Assembly: GCA_030345135.1 (NCBI GenBank)
Contig: CP128386.1
Location: 215,029 to 279,028 of the forward strand
Length of the DNA: 64,000 bases
Direction: 5' to 3'
Source: Chitinophagaceae bacterium DXS
Lineage (GTDB): Bacteria > Bacteroidota > Bacteroidia > Chitinophagales > Chitinophagaceae
Part shown: in pieces, positions 1-7,164 of the stretch
Layout of the letters: each line of letters starts with the position of its first letter
How positions within the stretch are numbered: position 1 is the first letter of the stretch
Program-made: the position numbers and the translations under genes
The notes under the pieces: model-generated
What the model saw: only the letters and a program-made list of their open reading frames with translations
Database searches by the model: none
What the model was told of the DNA's origin: nothing

Positions 1-416
1 ATTCTCACCGCTTCTGACAAAATTTGCAACACTTTGTGGTCTTTATTATCCAGAGAGAGCAATAAACCCTTTGACAAAAGATAGTCGCCCACCAATACTG
101 CAACTTTATTTTTCCAGATGGCATTTAAAGAAAAAAAGCCCCTTCTTTCCATGGCTTCGTCAACAACGTCATCGTGCACAAGGGTTGCGGTGTGTAAAAG
201 TTCAACCAGGGACGCCGCTCTATAAGTGGAATCGTTTACGTCAGCGCCCATTTTGGCACTTAGTAATACAAACATTGGCCTGAGCTGCTTGCCTTTTCTC
301 TTTACAATATAAGCCATTATTCTATCCAGTAGTGCAACGCGGCTTTTGACCGCTTCTCTAAAATGCCCTTCAAATTCTTTTAATTCGTTTGATATTACTT
401 TCAGTGCTTTTTCCAT
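1..416 (-). CDS. Polyprenyl diphosphate synthase, N-terminal part
   Basis: This is the first 138 codons of a trans-isoprenyl diphosphate synthase; the 3' part runs off the left edge of the window. The family condenses isopentenyl diphosphate onto an allylic primer to make the octaprenyl or similar chain of respiratory quinones. The visible part holds the substrate-binding GKQLRP stretch (residues 42-47) and the first aspartate-rich motif DDVVD (82-86) followed by the usual ERRG. The second aspartate motif would lie outside the window, so chain length cannot be judged. The ATG at 414-416 is the start. The gene is divergent from the OmpA-family gene across a 186-base spacer. Confidence 0.9.
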   Translation of the reverse strand, partial: MEKALKVISNELKEFEGHFREAVKSRVALLDRIMAYIVKRKGKQLRPMFVLLSAKMGADVNDSTYRAASLVELLHTATLVHDDVVDEAMERRGFFSLNAIWKNKVAVLVGDYLLSKGLLLSLDNKDHKVLQILSEAVR

Positions 417-522
417 TGAATAAACTTAGCCGCAATATAGCTCCAATTGAAGAAAGTGGAATGATTTTGGAATGTTTATAAACGATAATTGCAAAAACTC
501 AGAGGAAAATAAATTGTAAAAA

Positions 523-553
523 TTTGGTATTTCATGTTCAATCTATAAATTTG
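523..553 (+). promoter_or_regulatory. Bacteroidota-type promoter of the OmpA-family gene
   Basis: TTTG at 523-526 is followed after 19 bases by TAAATTTG at 546-553, which fits the Bacteroidota TTTG-N19-TAnnTTTG consensus exactly. The start codon lies 50 bases downstream of the -7 element, in an A-rich leader without a Shine-Dalgarno sequence. Confidence 0.75.
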
Positions 554-602
554 CCAATAAATTTACATGGGAAACATTAAACAAAAACTTTAAATTATAC
601 CT

Positions 603-2210
603 ATGGCAAGCAAAAAGTACACTTTGATTGCAGGTTTATTGAGCCTGGTGCAGGTCGCGACCTACGCACAAACTCCGAATGATGCACAGAGCTATGCTTT
701 AGATTCTTCTAAAGTATCAGTAAAAGGTATGCCTCAGTACAACGAATTTAAGAACAACCAATACCCTTATCCTGCGAAGCCGAACAGCCAGTGGGAACTT
801 GGTGTGGGCCTTGGAACTTCTATGATTATCGGTGACGTAAGCCCTAAACTTGGCTACGGAATGAGCGTATCTGGCAGAAAAGCTTTGGGCCACGTATTGT
901 CTGTTAGAGCTTCTTATGGCTGGGGAATCACTTCCGGTCTGGATTACAGGACAAGAATTGCGAGCAGCATTCCTGCCGCTGACGGTAATCCCTGGGCTGC
1001 TTACGGCAATGCTCCAATTGTTGCTAACTATAAAACAACCGCACATCAGGGATCTCTGGATCTGATTGTAAGCACTAACGCTGCTAGTCACTACAGAGGA
1101 AATCCTAAAATAGACCTATATGGTTTAGTGGGTTATAGCATCAATGCTTTCGACGTTGATGTTAATGCTCGCAACGGTAACGCGCTTTATAATTTTGCAA
1201 GCATTAACTACGACCGTTCAAGAAGCGATATCCGCAGTGATTTGAAAAGCTTATTGGATGGTTCTTATGAAAGCAATGCCCCTGTAACCAATGGTAACAG
1301 AGACAACGCCGGTCGTATTAAAGACAACTGGTTGTTACGTCACGGTGTTAACTTTGGGGCTGGTATCTCTTACAAGATTTCTCCAAAATTCAATCTTGGC
1401 CTGGAACAGAAGTTCACTTATGCGTTCAGCGATGATCTGGACGGTGTGAACGCTGGTAAGAGCAAAGACATTTGGAGCCAAACTCAGGTTCGCTTGAATT
1501 TCAACATTGGCAATCCGGCTAAGCACGTTGAACCATTGTGGTGGATCAATCCAAACAACTTTATCTACAACGAGTTGAACAGTCCAAAACACATGAAATT
1601 ACCTCCTCCGGTTCTTCCAGATGCTGATGGTGATGGTGTAACTGATCAATTCGACCAGGAACCAAATACTCCGGCTGGTGCTCCTGTTGACACTCATGGT
1701 GTTGCTAAGGATACTGATGGTGATGGTGTTCCTGATTACAAAGACAAAGAATTACTTACTCCTCAGAGCTGCTTCCCTGTAGATGCTGATGGTGTTGGTA
1801 AATGCCCAGAACCTCCATGCTGCGCTGAATTGCGTGACAAATTAAAAGCTCAGCCTGAATGTGCTATCACTAGCTTACCTAGTGTTACCTTCAAGAGCGG
1901 TAGCGTTACAATCAGCAAAACAGCTCAAACTACATTGGCTAGCGCTGCTCAGCAGATCAACGCTAATCCTAACTGCCGTGTAGATGTTATCGGCTACGGA
2001 GCTTCTGACAAACGCGCACAACAGTTAAGCTGGGATAGAGTGAGTGCTGTTATCAAATACCTGGTTGAAAAACAAGGTATCTCTGAAAGCCGCTTCAACT
2101 TCAAGTATGGTCAGAACGGTGATCAAAACACTGTAGACCTACAAGGTACAACTGAAGTTGGTTCTGCAACAGTTCCTGCTCCGCATCCTCAGTACAAAAA
2201 GACAAAATAG
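603..2210 (+). CDS. OmpA-family outer membrane protein with TSP type 3 repeats
   Basis: A 535-residue envelope protein. A signal peptide (about residues 1-22, ending in YAQ) is followed by a region likely to form an outer membrane beta-barrel (about 40-320). Next come calcium-binding thrombospondin type 3 repeats (about 339-385, with DADGDGVTD and DTDGDGVPD) and a C-terminal OmpA peptidoglycan-binding domain (about 425-520). This order is standard for abundant Bacteroidota OmpA proteins that tie the outer membrane to the cell wall. A consensus promoter and a strong terminator frame it as a single-gene unit. The exact role beyond envelope anchoring is unknown. Confidence 0.88.
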   Translation: MASKKYTLIAGLLSLVQVATYAQTPNDAQSYALDSSKVSVKGMPQYNEFKNNQYPYPAKPNSQWELGVGLGTSMIIGDVSPKLGYGMSVSGRKALGHVLSVRASYGWGITSGLDYRTRIASSIPAADGNPWAAYGNAPIVANYKTTAHQGSLDLIVSTNAASHYRGNPKIDLYGLVGYSINAFDVDVNARNGNALYNFASINYDRSRSDIRSDLKSLLDGSYESNAPVTNGNRDNAGRIKDNWLLRHGVNFGAGISYKISPKFNLGLEQKFTYAFSDDLDGVNAGKSKDIWSQTQVRLNFNIGNPAKHVEPLWWINPNNFIYNELNSPKHMKLPPPVLPDADGDGVTDQFDQEPNTPAGAPVDTHGVAKDTDGDGVPDYKDKELLTPQSCFPVDADGVGKCPEPPCCAELRDKLKAQPECAITSLPSVTFKSGSVTISKTAQTTLASAAQQINANPNCRVDVIGYGASDKRAQQLSWDRVSAVIKYLVEKQGISESRFNFKYGQNGDQNTVDLQGTTEVGSATVPAPHPQYKKTK

Positions 2211-2234
2211 TTTTTAATAATACTTTTTGCGTCC

Positions 2235-2264
2235 AAAACCGTCTCTCTTGAGAGACGGTTTTTT
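2235..2264 (+). terminator. Rho-independent terminator of the OmpA-family gene
   Basis: A perfect CCGTCTCTC/GAGAGACGG stem (2239-2247 with 2250-2258), flanked by AAAA and a T run, lies 25 bases after the stop codon. Confidence 0.85.
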
Positions 2265-2321
2265 ATTTCCTAAACTTAGAAGATCAATTATTTTAAATAT
2301 ATTCCGATATAAATAATTCGG

Positions 2322-3569
2322 ATGAATAACAGAGCGCTGCTATTACCATTGCTGCTTTTGGTGAAATATGTAAGTTTTTCACAAGTGAAGTCTGATAAAT
2401 GGCTGCAAGAGCTTCTCTATAAAAACGCTTCACCGTCCTTAAAAGGAGTATTGGATAGCGCTGATACCTACCAGTACCAGCTCATATATACGCGTATAGA
2501 CCGGGATAAAAAGAATAACCCTGTCTTCAAAAACTATTATTTGAATGTAGATCGTACCCGTTATTTTAACCCTGCTTCAACGGTTAAGATGCCACTTTCA
2601 TTTCTGGCCCTGGAAAAACTGCATTCATTGGAACAGTTTGGTGTTGATAGGAATGCGACAATGCTTACCGATAGTTCTTATTCGGCACAGACTACTGTGC
2701 TGACTGATACTTCATCGCAAAACGGAATGCCTTCCGTTGCTCAATATATTCGTAAAATTTTCCTTGTAAGTGATAATGATGCTTATAACCGACTGTACGA
2801 ATTTCTTGGTCAGCAGGCAATAAACGAGACGTTATGGAAAAAGGGATACAAAGACGTAAGAATAACCAGGCGGTTCGTTCCCATGAGTGCTGATGAAAAC
2901 CGCCATACAAACGCTCTCCGGTTTTTAAAAGGAAATGATTTTTTATATAAACAACTGCCTCTAACGAGTAACATATCATTCGATTTTAGCAGAAAAATAC
3001 TGATTGGCAACGCTCACTTTGACAGGAATGATTCCCTTATAAAGGCACCTATGGATTTTACTACGCACAACAATGTGCCATTGGAAGATCTGCAGCATAT
3101 GCTTCAATCTGTGATGTTCCCTCAATCGGTCCCCGAAAACCAGCGATTTAAACTTACTGATAGCGACTACAATTTTTTGTATCAGTACATGAGTGAACTT
3201 CCCCATGAAAGTGCTTTCCCCCGATACGACACCACGGAATTTTTTGACAGCTACACAAAGTTCTTTTGGTTCAAAGATGGGCGCCGAAAGATGCCCGCCT
3301 ATATCAGATCTTTCAATAAGCCGGGATGGTCTTACGGCTTTCTCACCGATGTGGCTTATATAGTGGATTTTAAAAATAAAACAGAATTTATGCTCAGCGG
3401 TGTAATTTATGTTAACAGCGATGGAGTTTTAAATGATGATAAATATGAGTATGAGGAAACCGGATATCCTTTTTTCCGCGAGATTGGGGAGATCATATAC
3501 AACTATGAGTTGTCGAGAAAAAGGAAGAATCTTCCAGATTTTACTCGGTTTCAATTGGATTATCGATAG
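2322..3569 (+). CDS. Class A beta-lactamase-like serine hydrolase, exported
   Basis: A 415-residue protein with a signal peptide (about 1-20, MNNRALLLPLLLLVKYVSFS). It carries the active-site STVK (SxxK motif, residues 86-89) and SDN (150-152). KPG at 333-335 sits where class A enzymes have KTG. The order and spacing fit the penicillin-recognising serine hydrolase fold, but the protein is about 120 residues longer than typical class A beta-lactamases and has a changed third motif. A periplasmic role in peptidoglycan or ester hydrolysis is therefore as likely as antibiotic resistance. It appears to be monocistronic. Confidence 0.75.
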   Translation: MNNRALLLPLLLLVKYVSFSQVKSDKWLQELLYKNASPSLKGVLDSADTYQYQLIYTRIDRDKKNNPVFKNYYLNVDRTRYFNPASTVKMPLSFLALEKLHSLEQFGVDRNATMLTDSSYSAQTTVLTDTSSQNGMPSVAQYIRKIFLVSDNDAYNRLYEFLGQQAINETLWKKGYKDVRITRRFVPMSADENRHTNALRFLKGNDFLYKQLPLTSNISFDFSRKILIGNAHFDRNDSLIKAPMDFTTHNNVPLEDLQHMLQSVMFPQSVPENQRFKLTDSDYNFLYQYMSELPHESAFPRYDTTEFFDSYTKFFWFKDGRRKMPAYIRSFNKPGWSYGFLTDVAYIVDFKNKTEFMLSGVIYVNSDGVLNDDKYEYEETGYPFFREIGEIIYNYELSRKRKNLPDFTRFQLDYR

Positions 3570-3610
3570 TTGGCTAACGTATTTTATTGATTGACAATGG
3601 TATATCCTGG

Positions 3611-3630
3611 AATATGATAAAAATCATATT
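3611..3630. promoter_or_regulatory. CRP/FNR-type operator before the hemerythrin-like/ccoI genes
   Basis: A perfect inverted repeat, AATATGAT-AAAA-ATCATATT, carries a TGA-N6-TCA core. It is centred 76 bases upstream of the next start codon. Similar dyads stand before the cbb3 oxidase genes at 6881-6915, and an FNR-like regulator is encoded at 43878-44591. Confidence 0.7.
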
Positions 3631-3696
3631 TCTGATTGAGGAATCTCATATCCGCTGACAACCTCGCATACTAAATTGCATTAAAACCATAATTGT

Positions 3697-4227
3697 ATGC
3701 ATTTTAAAGGGCCCAGGAATAGTGTGGAGCAGGTATTAAGGCCGGATAGCATAATGCATATTATCGAATCAGAGTATCATCAAAAAATAAATGAATGTTG
3801 TAATATTGTAAACGACTTTGTATTACAACATTCACATGGTGATGATGTGGATCTCTCTGTTTCGGAATTGTTGCATTTGCTTATTGCAAAACTGAGCGAT
3901 GAAATAAAACACCTTACACTAAAAGAAAGCGGCATCTTATATCCCATCATCAAAAAGGATTTGAAAAACACCACAGGAAAAGTTACGATCGACAGGCAAA
4001 TTTTTGAATCTATAAAAACGCGGCACCTCGTCATCTCTGAGTTAATAAAAAGAATCAAGCGACTATTTAATGATCAAAATGAGCTGCTGGACTTAAATGA
4101 CGACTGGAAGATTTTTTTTGAAACGTTGATGCTTTTGGAAGAAAAGATATACGAATGGATTTACCTGGAGCAGGATCTGTTGTTTCCCCAATTGACAGGA
4201 ACACTGCCAGCCGCTCAGGCAAACTGA
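3697..4227 (+). CDS. Hemerythrin-like (RIC/YtfE-related) helical protein, degenerate
   Basis: A 176-residue, mostly helical protein whose repeats resemble the hemerythrin domain of RIC/YtfE di-iron proteins: H28, H72 in a KHLTLKESGILYP block, H110 in a TRHLVISEL block, and E158 in an EWIYLEQDLLFP block. The canonical HxxxE pairs are not intact. The position four after H72 is K76 (with E77 next), and the histidine expected four before E158 is W154. It may have lost or rebuilt its metal site. It lies just before ccoI with a 5-base gap if the ccoI start is 4233, and behind an FNR-type dyad, so it probably belongs to the low-oxygen regulon. Family assignment is from pattern only. Confidence 0.55.
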   Translation: MHFKGPRNSVEQVLRPDSIMHIIESEYHQKINECCNIVNDFVLQHSHGDDVDLSVSELLHLLIAKLSDEIKHLTLKESGILYPIIKKDLKNTTGKVTIDRQIFESIKTRHLVISELIKRIKRLFNDQNELLDLNDDWKIFFETLMLLEEKIYEWIYLEQDLLFPQLTGTLPAAQAN

Positions 4228-4232
4228 ATAAT

Positions 4233-6662
4233 ATGGAAAGCACTATACATTCGCAGATAACATGCTATCACTGTGGTGAGAATGTTGGAAAATCACCTAT
4301 ACATGCTCATGATAAAGAGTTTTGCTGTGAAGGCTGTAGAATGGTCTATGAAATACTCAATGACAATGGTCTGTGTAATTATTACGATATAGAAAAGCAC
4401 CCCGGTCTTTCTCAAAAAATTAAAGTAAGGCAGAATAAATTCGCTTTTCTGGACGACCTGGCAATAGCGCAATCTTTAGTAAGTTTTAAGAATGAAGAAC
4501 AAACGCATATATCCTTGTATCTTCCCCAGATGCATTGCAGCAGTTGCTTATGGTTGTTAGAGAATCTTCATAAACTGAACCATCACATAATAAGCAGCAA
4601 GGTTAATTTTACAAGGAAAGAAGTTTACATTGTTTTTGATAATAACAAAACCTCTGTAAGAAAAATTGCAGAATTGCTGACCAGCATTGGATACGAACCT
4701 TATATCAGTCTTAATAATCTTTCAAAACGAAAATCTTTTTTAGATAAATCCAAGATATATAAGTTAGGCGTAGCTGGTTTTTGCTTTGCAAATATCATGC
4801 TGTTCAGTTTTCCTGAATATCTCGGTATTGATAGTAAGGAGGCCGGTTTGGCGTATATGTTCAGGCTACTGAACGTTATGCTTGCCCTGCCTGTATTTTT
4901 TTATAGTGCTACCGAATTTTATAGCAGTGCCTGGAAAAGTCTGAAACATGGGTTTCTGAATATCGATGCTCCGATTGTCCTGGCAATTTGGGTAACATTT
5001 GGCCGAAGTATGTATGAAGTGTTGACGAACACCGGTGCGGGGTATTTTGATTCGATGAGCGGCATCGTTTTCTTTATGTTGGTGGGAAGAGTATTACAGG
5101 ACAAGACCTATCAGCAATTAAGTTTCGAACGTGACTACACATCTTACTTTCCTATTGCTATTACCCGCTTAAAAAATAGTGTTGAAGAAAGCGTGGCCTT
5201 ACCTGAAATTAAATTAAATGACACGCTGCTTATCCATAACGAAGAGTTGATTCCTGCTGATGGAATTATAACGCGCGGAAAAGCGCTAATCGACTATAGT
5301 TTCGTTACCGGCGAAAGTGTTCCTGTTGAGAAGCAAATGGGCGAGATTGTTTATGCTGGTGGAAAACAGGTTGGAGGAAATATTGAAATCCTGGTTATCA
5401 AAGAAGTTGCACAAAGTTACCTGACACGCCTTTGGAATCGCGACGAGCTGCAAAAAGCGGGAAAAAACGACAACGAGCGATCTTTTGTGCACTTGTTAAG
5501 TCGTGGATTTACTTGGATTGTTTTAGGTATTGCTCTCACAGCCGCCGTTTATTGGTATGTTCAAGACGCTTCAAAAGTTTGGAATGCTGTTACAGCGGTA
5601 CTGATCGTAGCTTGTCCATGCGCACTTTTACTTAGCAATACATTTACCAATGGTAATATTATCAGGATTCTTGGCAAAAATCATTTCTATCTCCGTAACG
5701 CGCAGGTGATTGAAGATATCGCCAATGTGGATTATATCGTGTTCGATAAGACGGGAACATTGACGACCGGCAAATACAGTGATGTGCAATATGAAGGTGC
5801 GGAGTTAACTACCGCTGTGCTAAGAAAAATTGTCGTTCTGGCCAATCAGTCAACTCATCCGATGAGCCGCTCAATTGTTGCATGGGCTGATATGAAAATA
5901 GCTGATCTTCCGGTAATGGCGTTTAAAGAGCACCAGGGTAAAGGAATTGAAGGCATTGTAGACGGGGATCTTATCATGCTGGGATCGCCTGAATTTGTAA
6001 CGGGTAAAAAACATGACGGTCTTCAGTCCTGCGTTTATGTTTCTATTGAAGACAACATTATTGGGAAATTTGTGTTAGGCAATAATTATAGGCAGGACGT
6101 TGACGTGCTGATCAATCAATTAAAAAAAAGATACGCTTTAGCTGTCCTTAGCGGGGATAATACCGGAGAGAAGAAGAAGCTTCTTCAAATGCTGGGAGCC
6201 GGCACCCATCTTCGTTTTAATCAGCAGCCGGAAAATAAGCTTGAAGCGATCGGTGAGTTGCAAATGAAGGGACATAAAGTGATGATGATAGGTGATGGTC
6301 TTAATGATGCCGGGGCACTCAAGGCAGCCAACGTTGGTGTTGCACTTACGGATAGTTCTAATAATTTTACTCCGGCAAGTGATGTTATAATTGAAGCCGA
6401 ACAGTTGCCTAAACTCCTGACATTTATCAGGTTGTGTAAAGTCAATAAAAAGGTGGTGCTAACTGCATTTGTAGTATCAGTTCTTTACAACATTATCGGT
6501 ATTTATTTTGCTGTAACAGGCAATATGTCTCCATTGATAGCGGCGATATTAATGCCCTCAAGCAGTATCAGCATTCTATTGCTGACTTTTGGGACAAGTA
6601 ACATTGTCGCAACCCTGCTAAAATTAAAACAGAATAAGCTCAACCTTACAACTCCCGATTAA
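4233..6662 (+). CDS. ccoI: CcoI/FixI copper-translocating P1B-type ATPase for cbb3 oxidase
   Basis: An 809-residue heavy-metal P-type ATPase. An N-terminal cysteine-rich metal-binding domain (CYHC at 11-14, CCEGC at 31-35) comes first, then an HMA-like domain with CSSC (102-105). After that come the actuator TGES (359-362), the membrane CPC metal site (461-463), the phosphorylation motif DKTGT (505-509), the HP locus (STHPMS) and GDGLNDAGAL. This layout is typical of CcoI/FixI, which supplies copper for cbb3 oxidase assembly. The ATG at 4233 is chosen because the longer frame from 4155 would overlap the upstream gene. It is followed by a strong terminator and then the cco structural genes. 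Confidence 0.92.
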   Translation: MESTIHSQITCYHCGENVGKSPIHAHDKEFCCEGCRMVYEILNDNGLCNYYDIEKHPGLSQKIKVRQNKFAFLDDLAIAQSLVSFKNEEQTHISLYLPQMHCSSCLWLLENLHKLNHHIISSKVNFTRKEVYIVFDNNKTSVRKIAELLTSIGYEPYISLNNLSKRKSFLDKSKIYKLGVAGFCFANIMLFSFPEYLGIDSKEAGLAYMFRLLNVMLALPVFFYSATEFYSSAWKSLKHGFLNIDAPIVLAIWVTFGRSMYEVLTNTGAGYFDSMSGIVFFMLVGRVLQDKTYQQLSFERDYTSYFPIAITRLKNSVEESVALPEIKLNDTLLIHNEELIPADGIITRGKALIDYSFVTGESVPVEKQMGEIVYAGGKQVGGNIEILVIKEVAQSYLTRLWNRDELQKAGKNDNERSFVHLLSRGFTWIVLGIALTAAVYWYVQDASKVWNAVTAVLIVACPCALLLSNTFTNGNIIRILGKNHFYLRNAQVIEDIANVDYIVFDKTGTLTTGKYSDVQYEGAELTTAVLRKIVVLANQSTHPMSRSIVAWADMKIADLPVMAFKEHQGKGIEGIVDGDLIMLGSPEFVTGKKHDGLQSCVYVSIEDNIIGKFVLGNNYRQDVDVLINQLKKRYALAVLSGDNTGEKKKLLQMLGAGTHLRFNQQPENKLEAIGELQMKGHKVMMIGDGLNDAGALKAANVGVALTDSSNNFTPASDVIIEAEQLPKLLTFIRLCKVNKKVVLTAFVVSVLYNIIGIYFAVTGNMSPLIAAILMPSSSISILLLTFGTSNIVATLLKLKQNKLNLTTPD

Positions 6663-6675
6663 AACTCAAATGAGG

Positions 6676-6707
6676 AGCACCGGCCTGAAGAAGACCGGTG
6701 CTTTTTT
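6676..6707 (+). terminator. Rho-independent terminator of ccoI
   Basis: An AGCACCGG/CCGGTGCT stem (6676-6683 with 6695-6702), followed by a T run, lies 14 bases after the ccoI stop. Confidence 0.85.
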
Positions 6708-6721
6708 AAAAAACTGATTTA

Positions 6722-6752
6722 TTGCGTTATTGAAAATTGATTGTTATATTTG
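6722..6752 (+). promoter_or_regulatory. Upstream promoter candidate for the cco operon
   Basis: TTG at 6722-6724, then 20 bases, then TATATTTG at 6745-6752 fits the Bacteroidota consensus. It would give a leader of about 200 bases before ccoS. A second -7 element lies much closer to ccoS. Confidence 0.45.
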
Positions 6753-6880
6753 ATTGACGAGTAAATACGGTGTTTAAAGAGATTTAGGTGTTGATAATTT
6801 TTATTTGTGCCCCTTGTCATATGAGGAATGAAATAGCAAAAACACCGGCAAACTTTCTCCCGTCCCCCACCAGCAGAACA

Positions 6881-6945
6881 TGACAAAAATCATAATGGCC
6901 CGTGAGTAAAATCATGTCGGCGCCTCCGTGCTCATTCTACATTTG
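6881..6945 (+). promoter_or_regulatory. Tandem CRP/FNR-type sites and proximal promoter of ccoS-ccoNO
   Basis: Two TGA-N6-TCA dyads, ATGACAAAAATCAT (6881-6894) and GTGAGTAAAATCAT (6902-6915), are spaced 21 bases centre to centre. A -7 element TACATTTG follows at 6938-6945. With a start about 7 bases after it (near 6952), the sites would be centred near -64 and -43. These are the positions expected for class I and class II activation by FNR-family proteins. There is no clear -33 element, which is usual for activator-dependent promoters. Confidence 0.65.
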
Positions 6946-6960
6946 TGAAATATTTAATCT

Positions 6961-7122
6961 ATGAGTGTAATCATCGTGTTACTCTGTGCGAGTATATCTG
7001 TTGCAGGGTTATTTCTTGCGGCATTCATCTGGAGTGTAAAGAACGGGCAATATGATGATGAAGCGAGCCCACCAATCAGAATGCTATTCGATGACAATCC
7101 GGATAAAAAGAATGTTTCATAA
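6961..7122 (+). CDS. ccoS: CcoS, cbb3 oxidase assembly protein
   Basis: A 53-residue protein with one N-terminal membrane helix (about residues 3-23), then the family's typical WSVKNGQYDDEASPPIRMLF stretch and a charged tail. CcoS is needed for cofactor insertion into cbb3 oxidase and is usually encoded beside ccoI or ccoN, as here. The start ATG at 6961 is the only one that gives the full helix. Confidence 0.88.
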   Translation: MSVIIVLLCASISVAGLFLAAFIWSVKNGQYDDEASPPIRMLFDDNPDKKNVS

Positions 7123-7164
7123 CGTCCCTCTCATAATTCTCAATACCAAACAAACACAAATCGC

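Noticed and set aside
2322..3569. Clinical-type beta-lactamase resistance gene
   Set aside because: The KTG motif is changed to KPG and the length exceeds that of class A enzymes. Resistance cannot be claimed from sequence.
4155..4232. Longer N-terminus for CcoI from 4155
   Set aside because: It would overlap the upstream gene by 73 bases and adds a proline/serine-rich stretch before the conserved cysteine domain.
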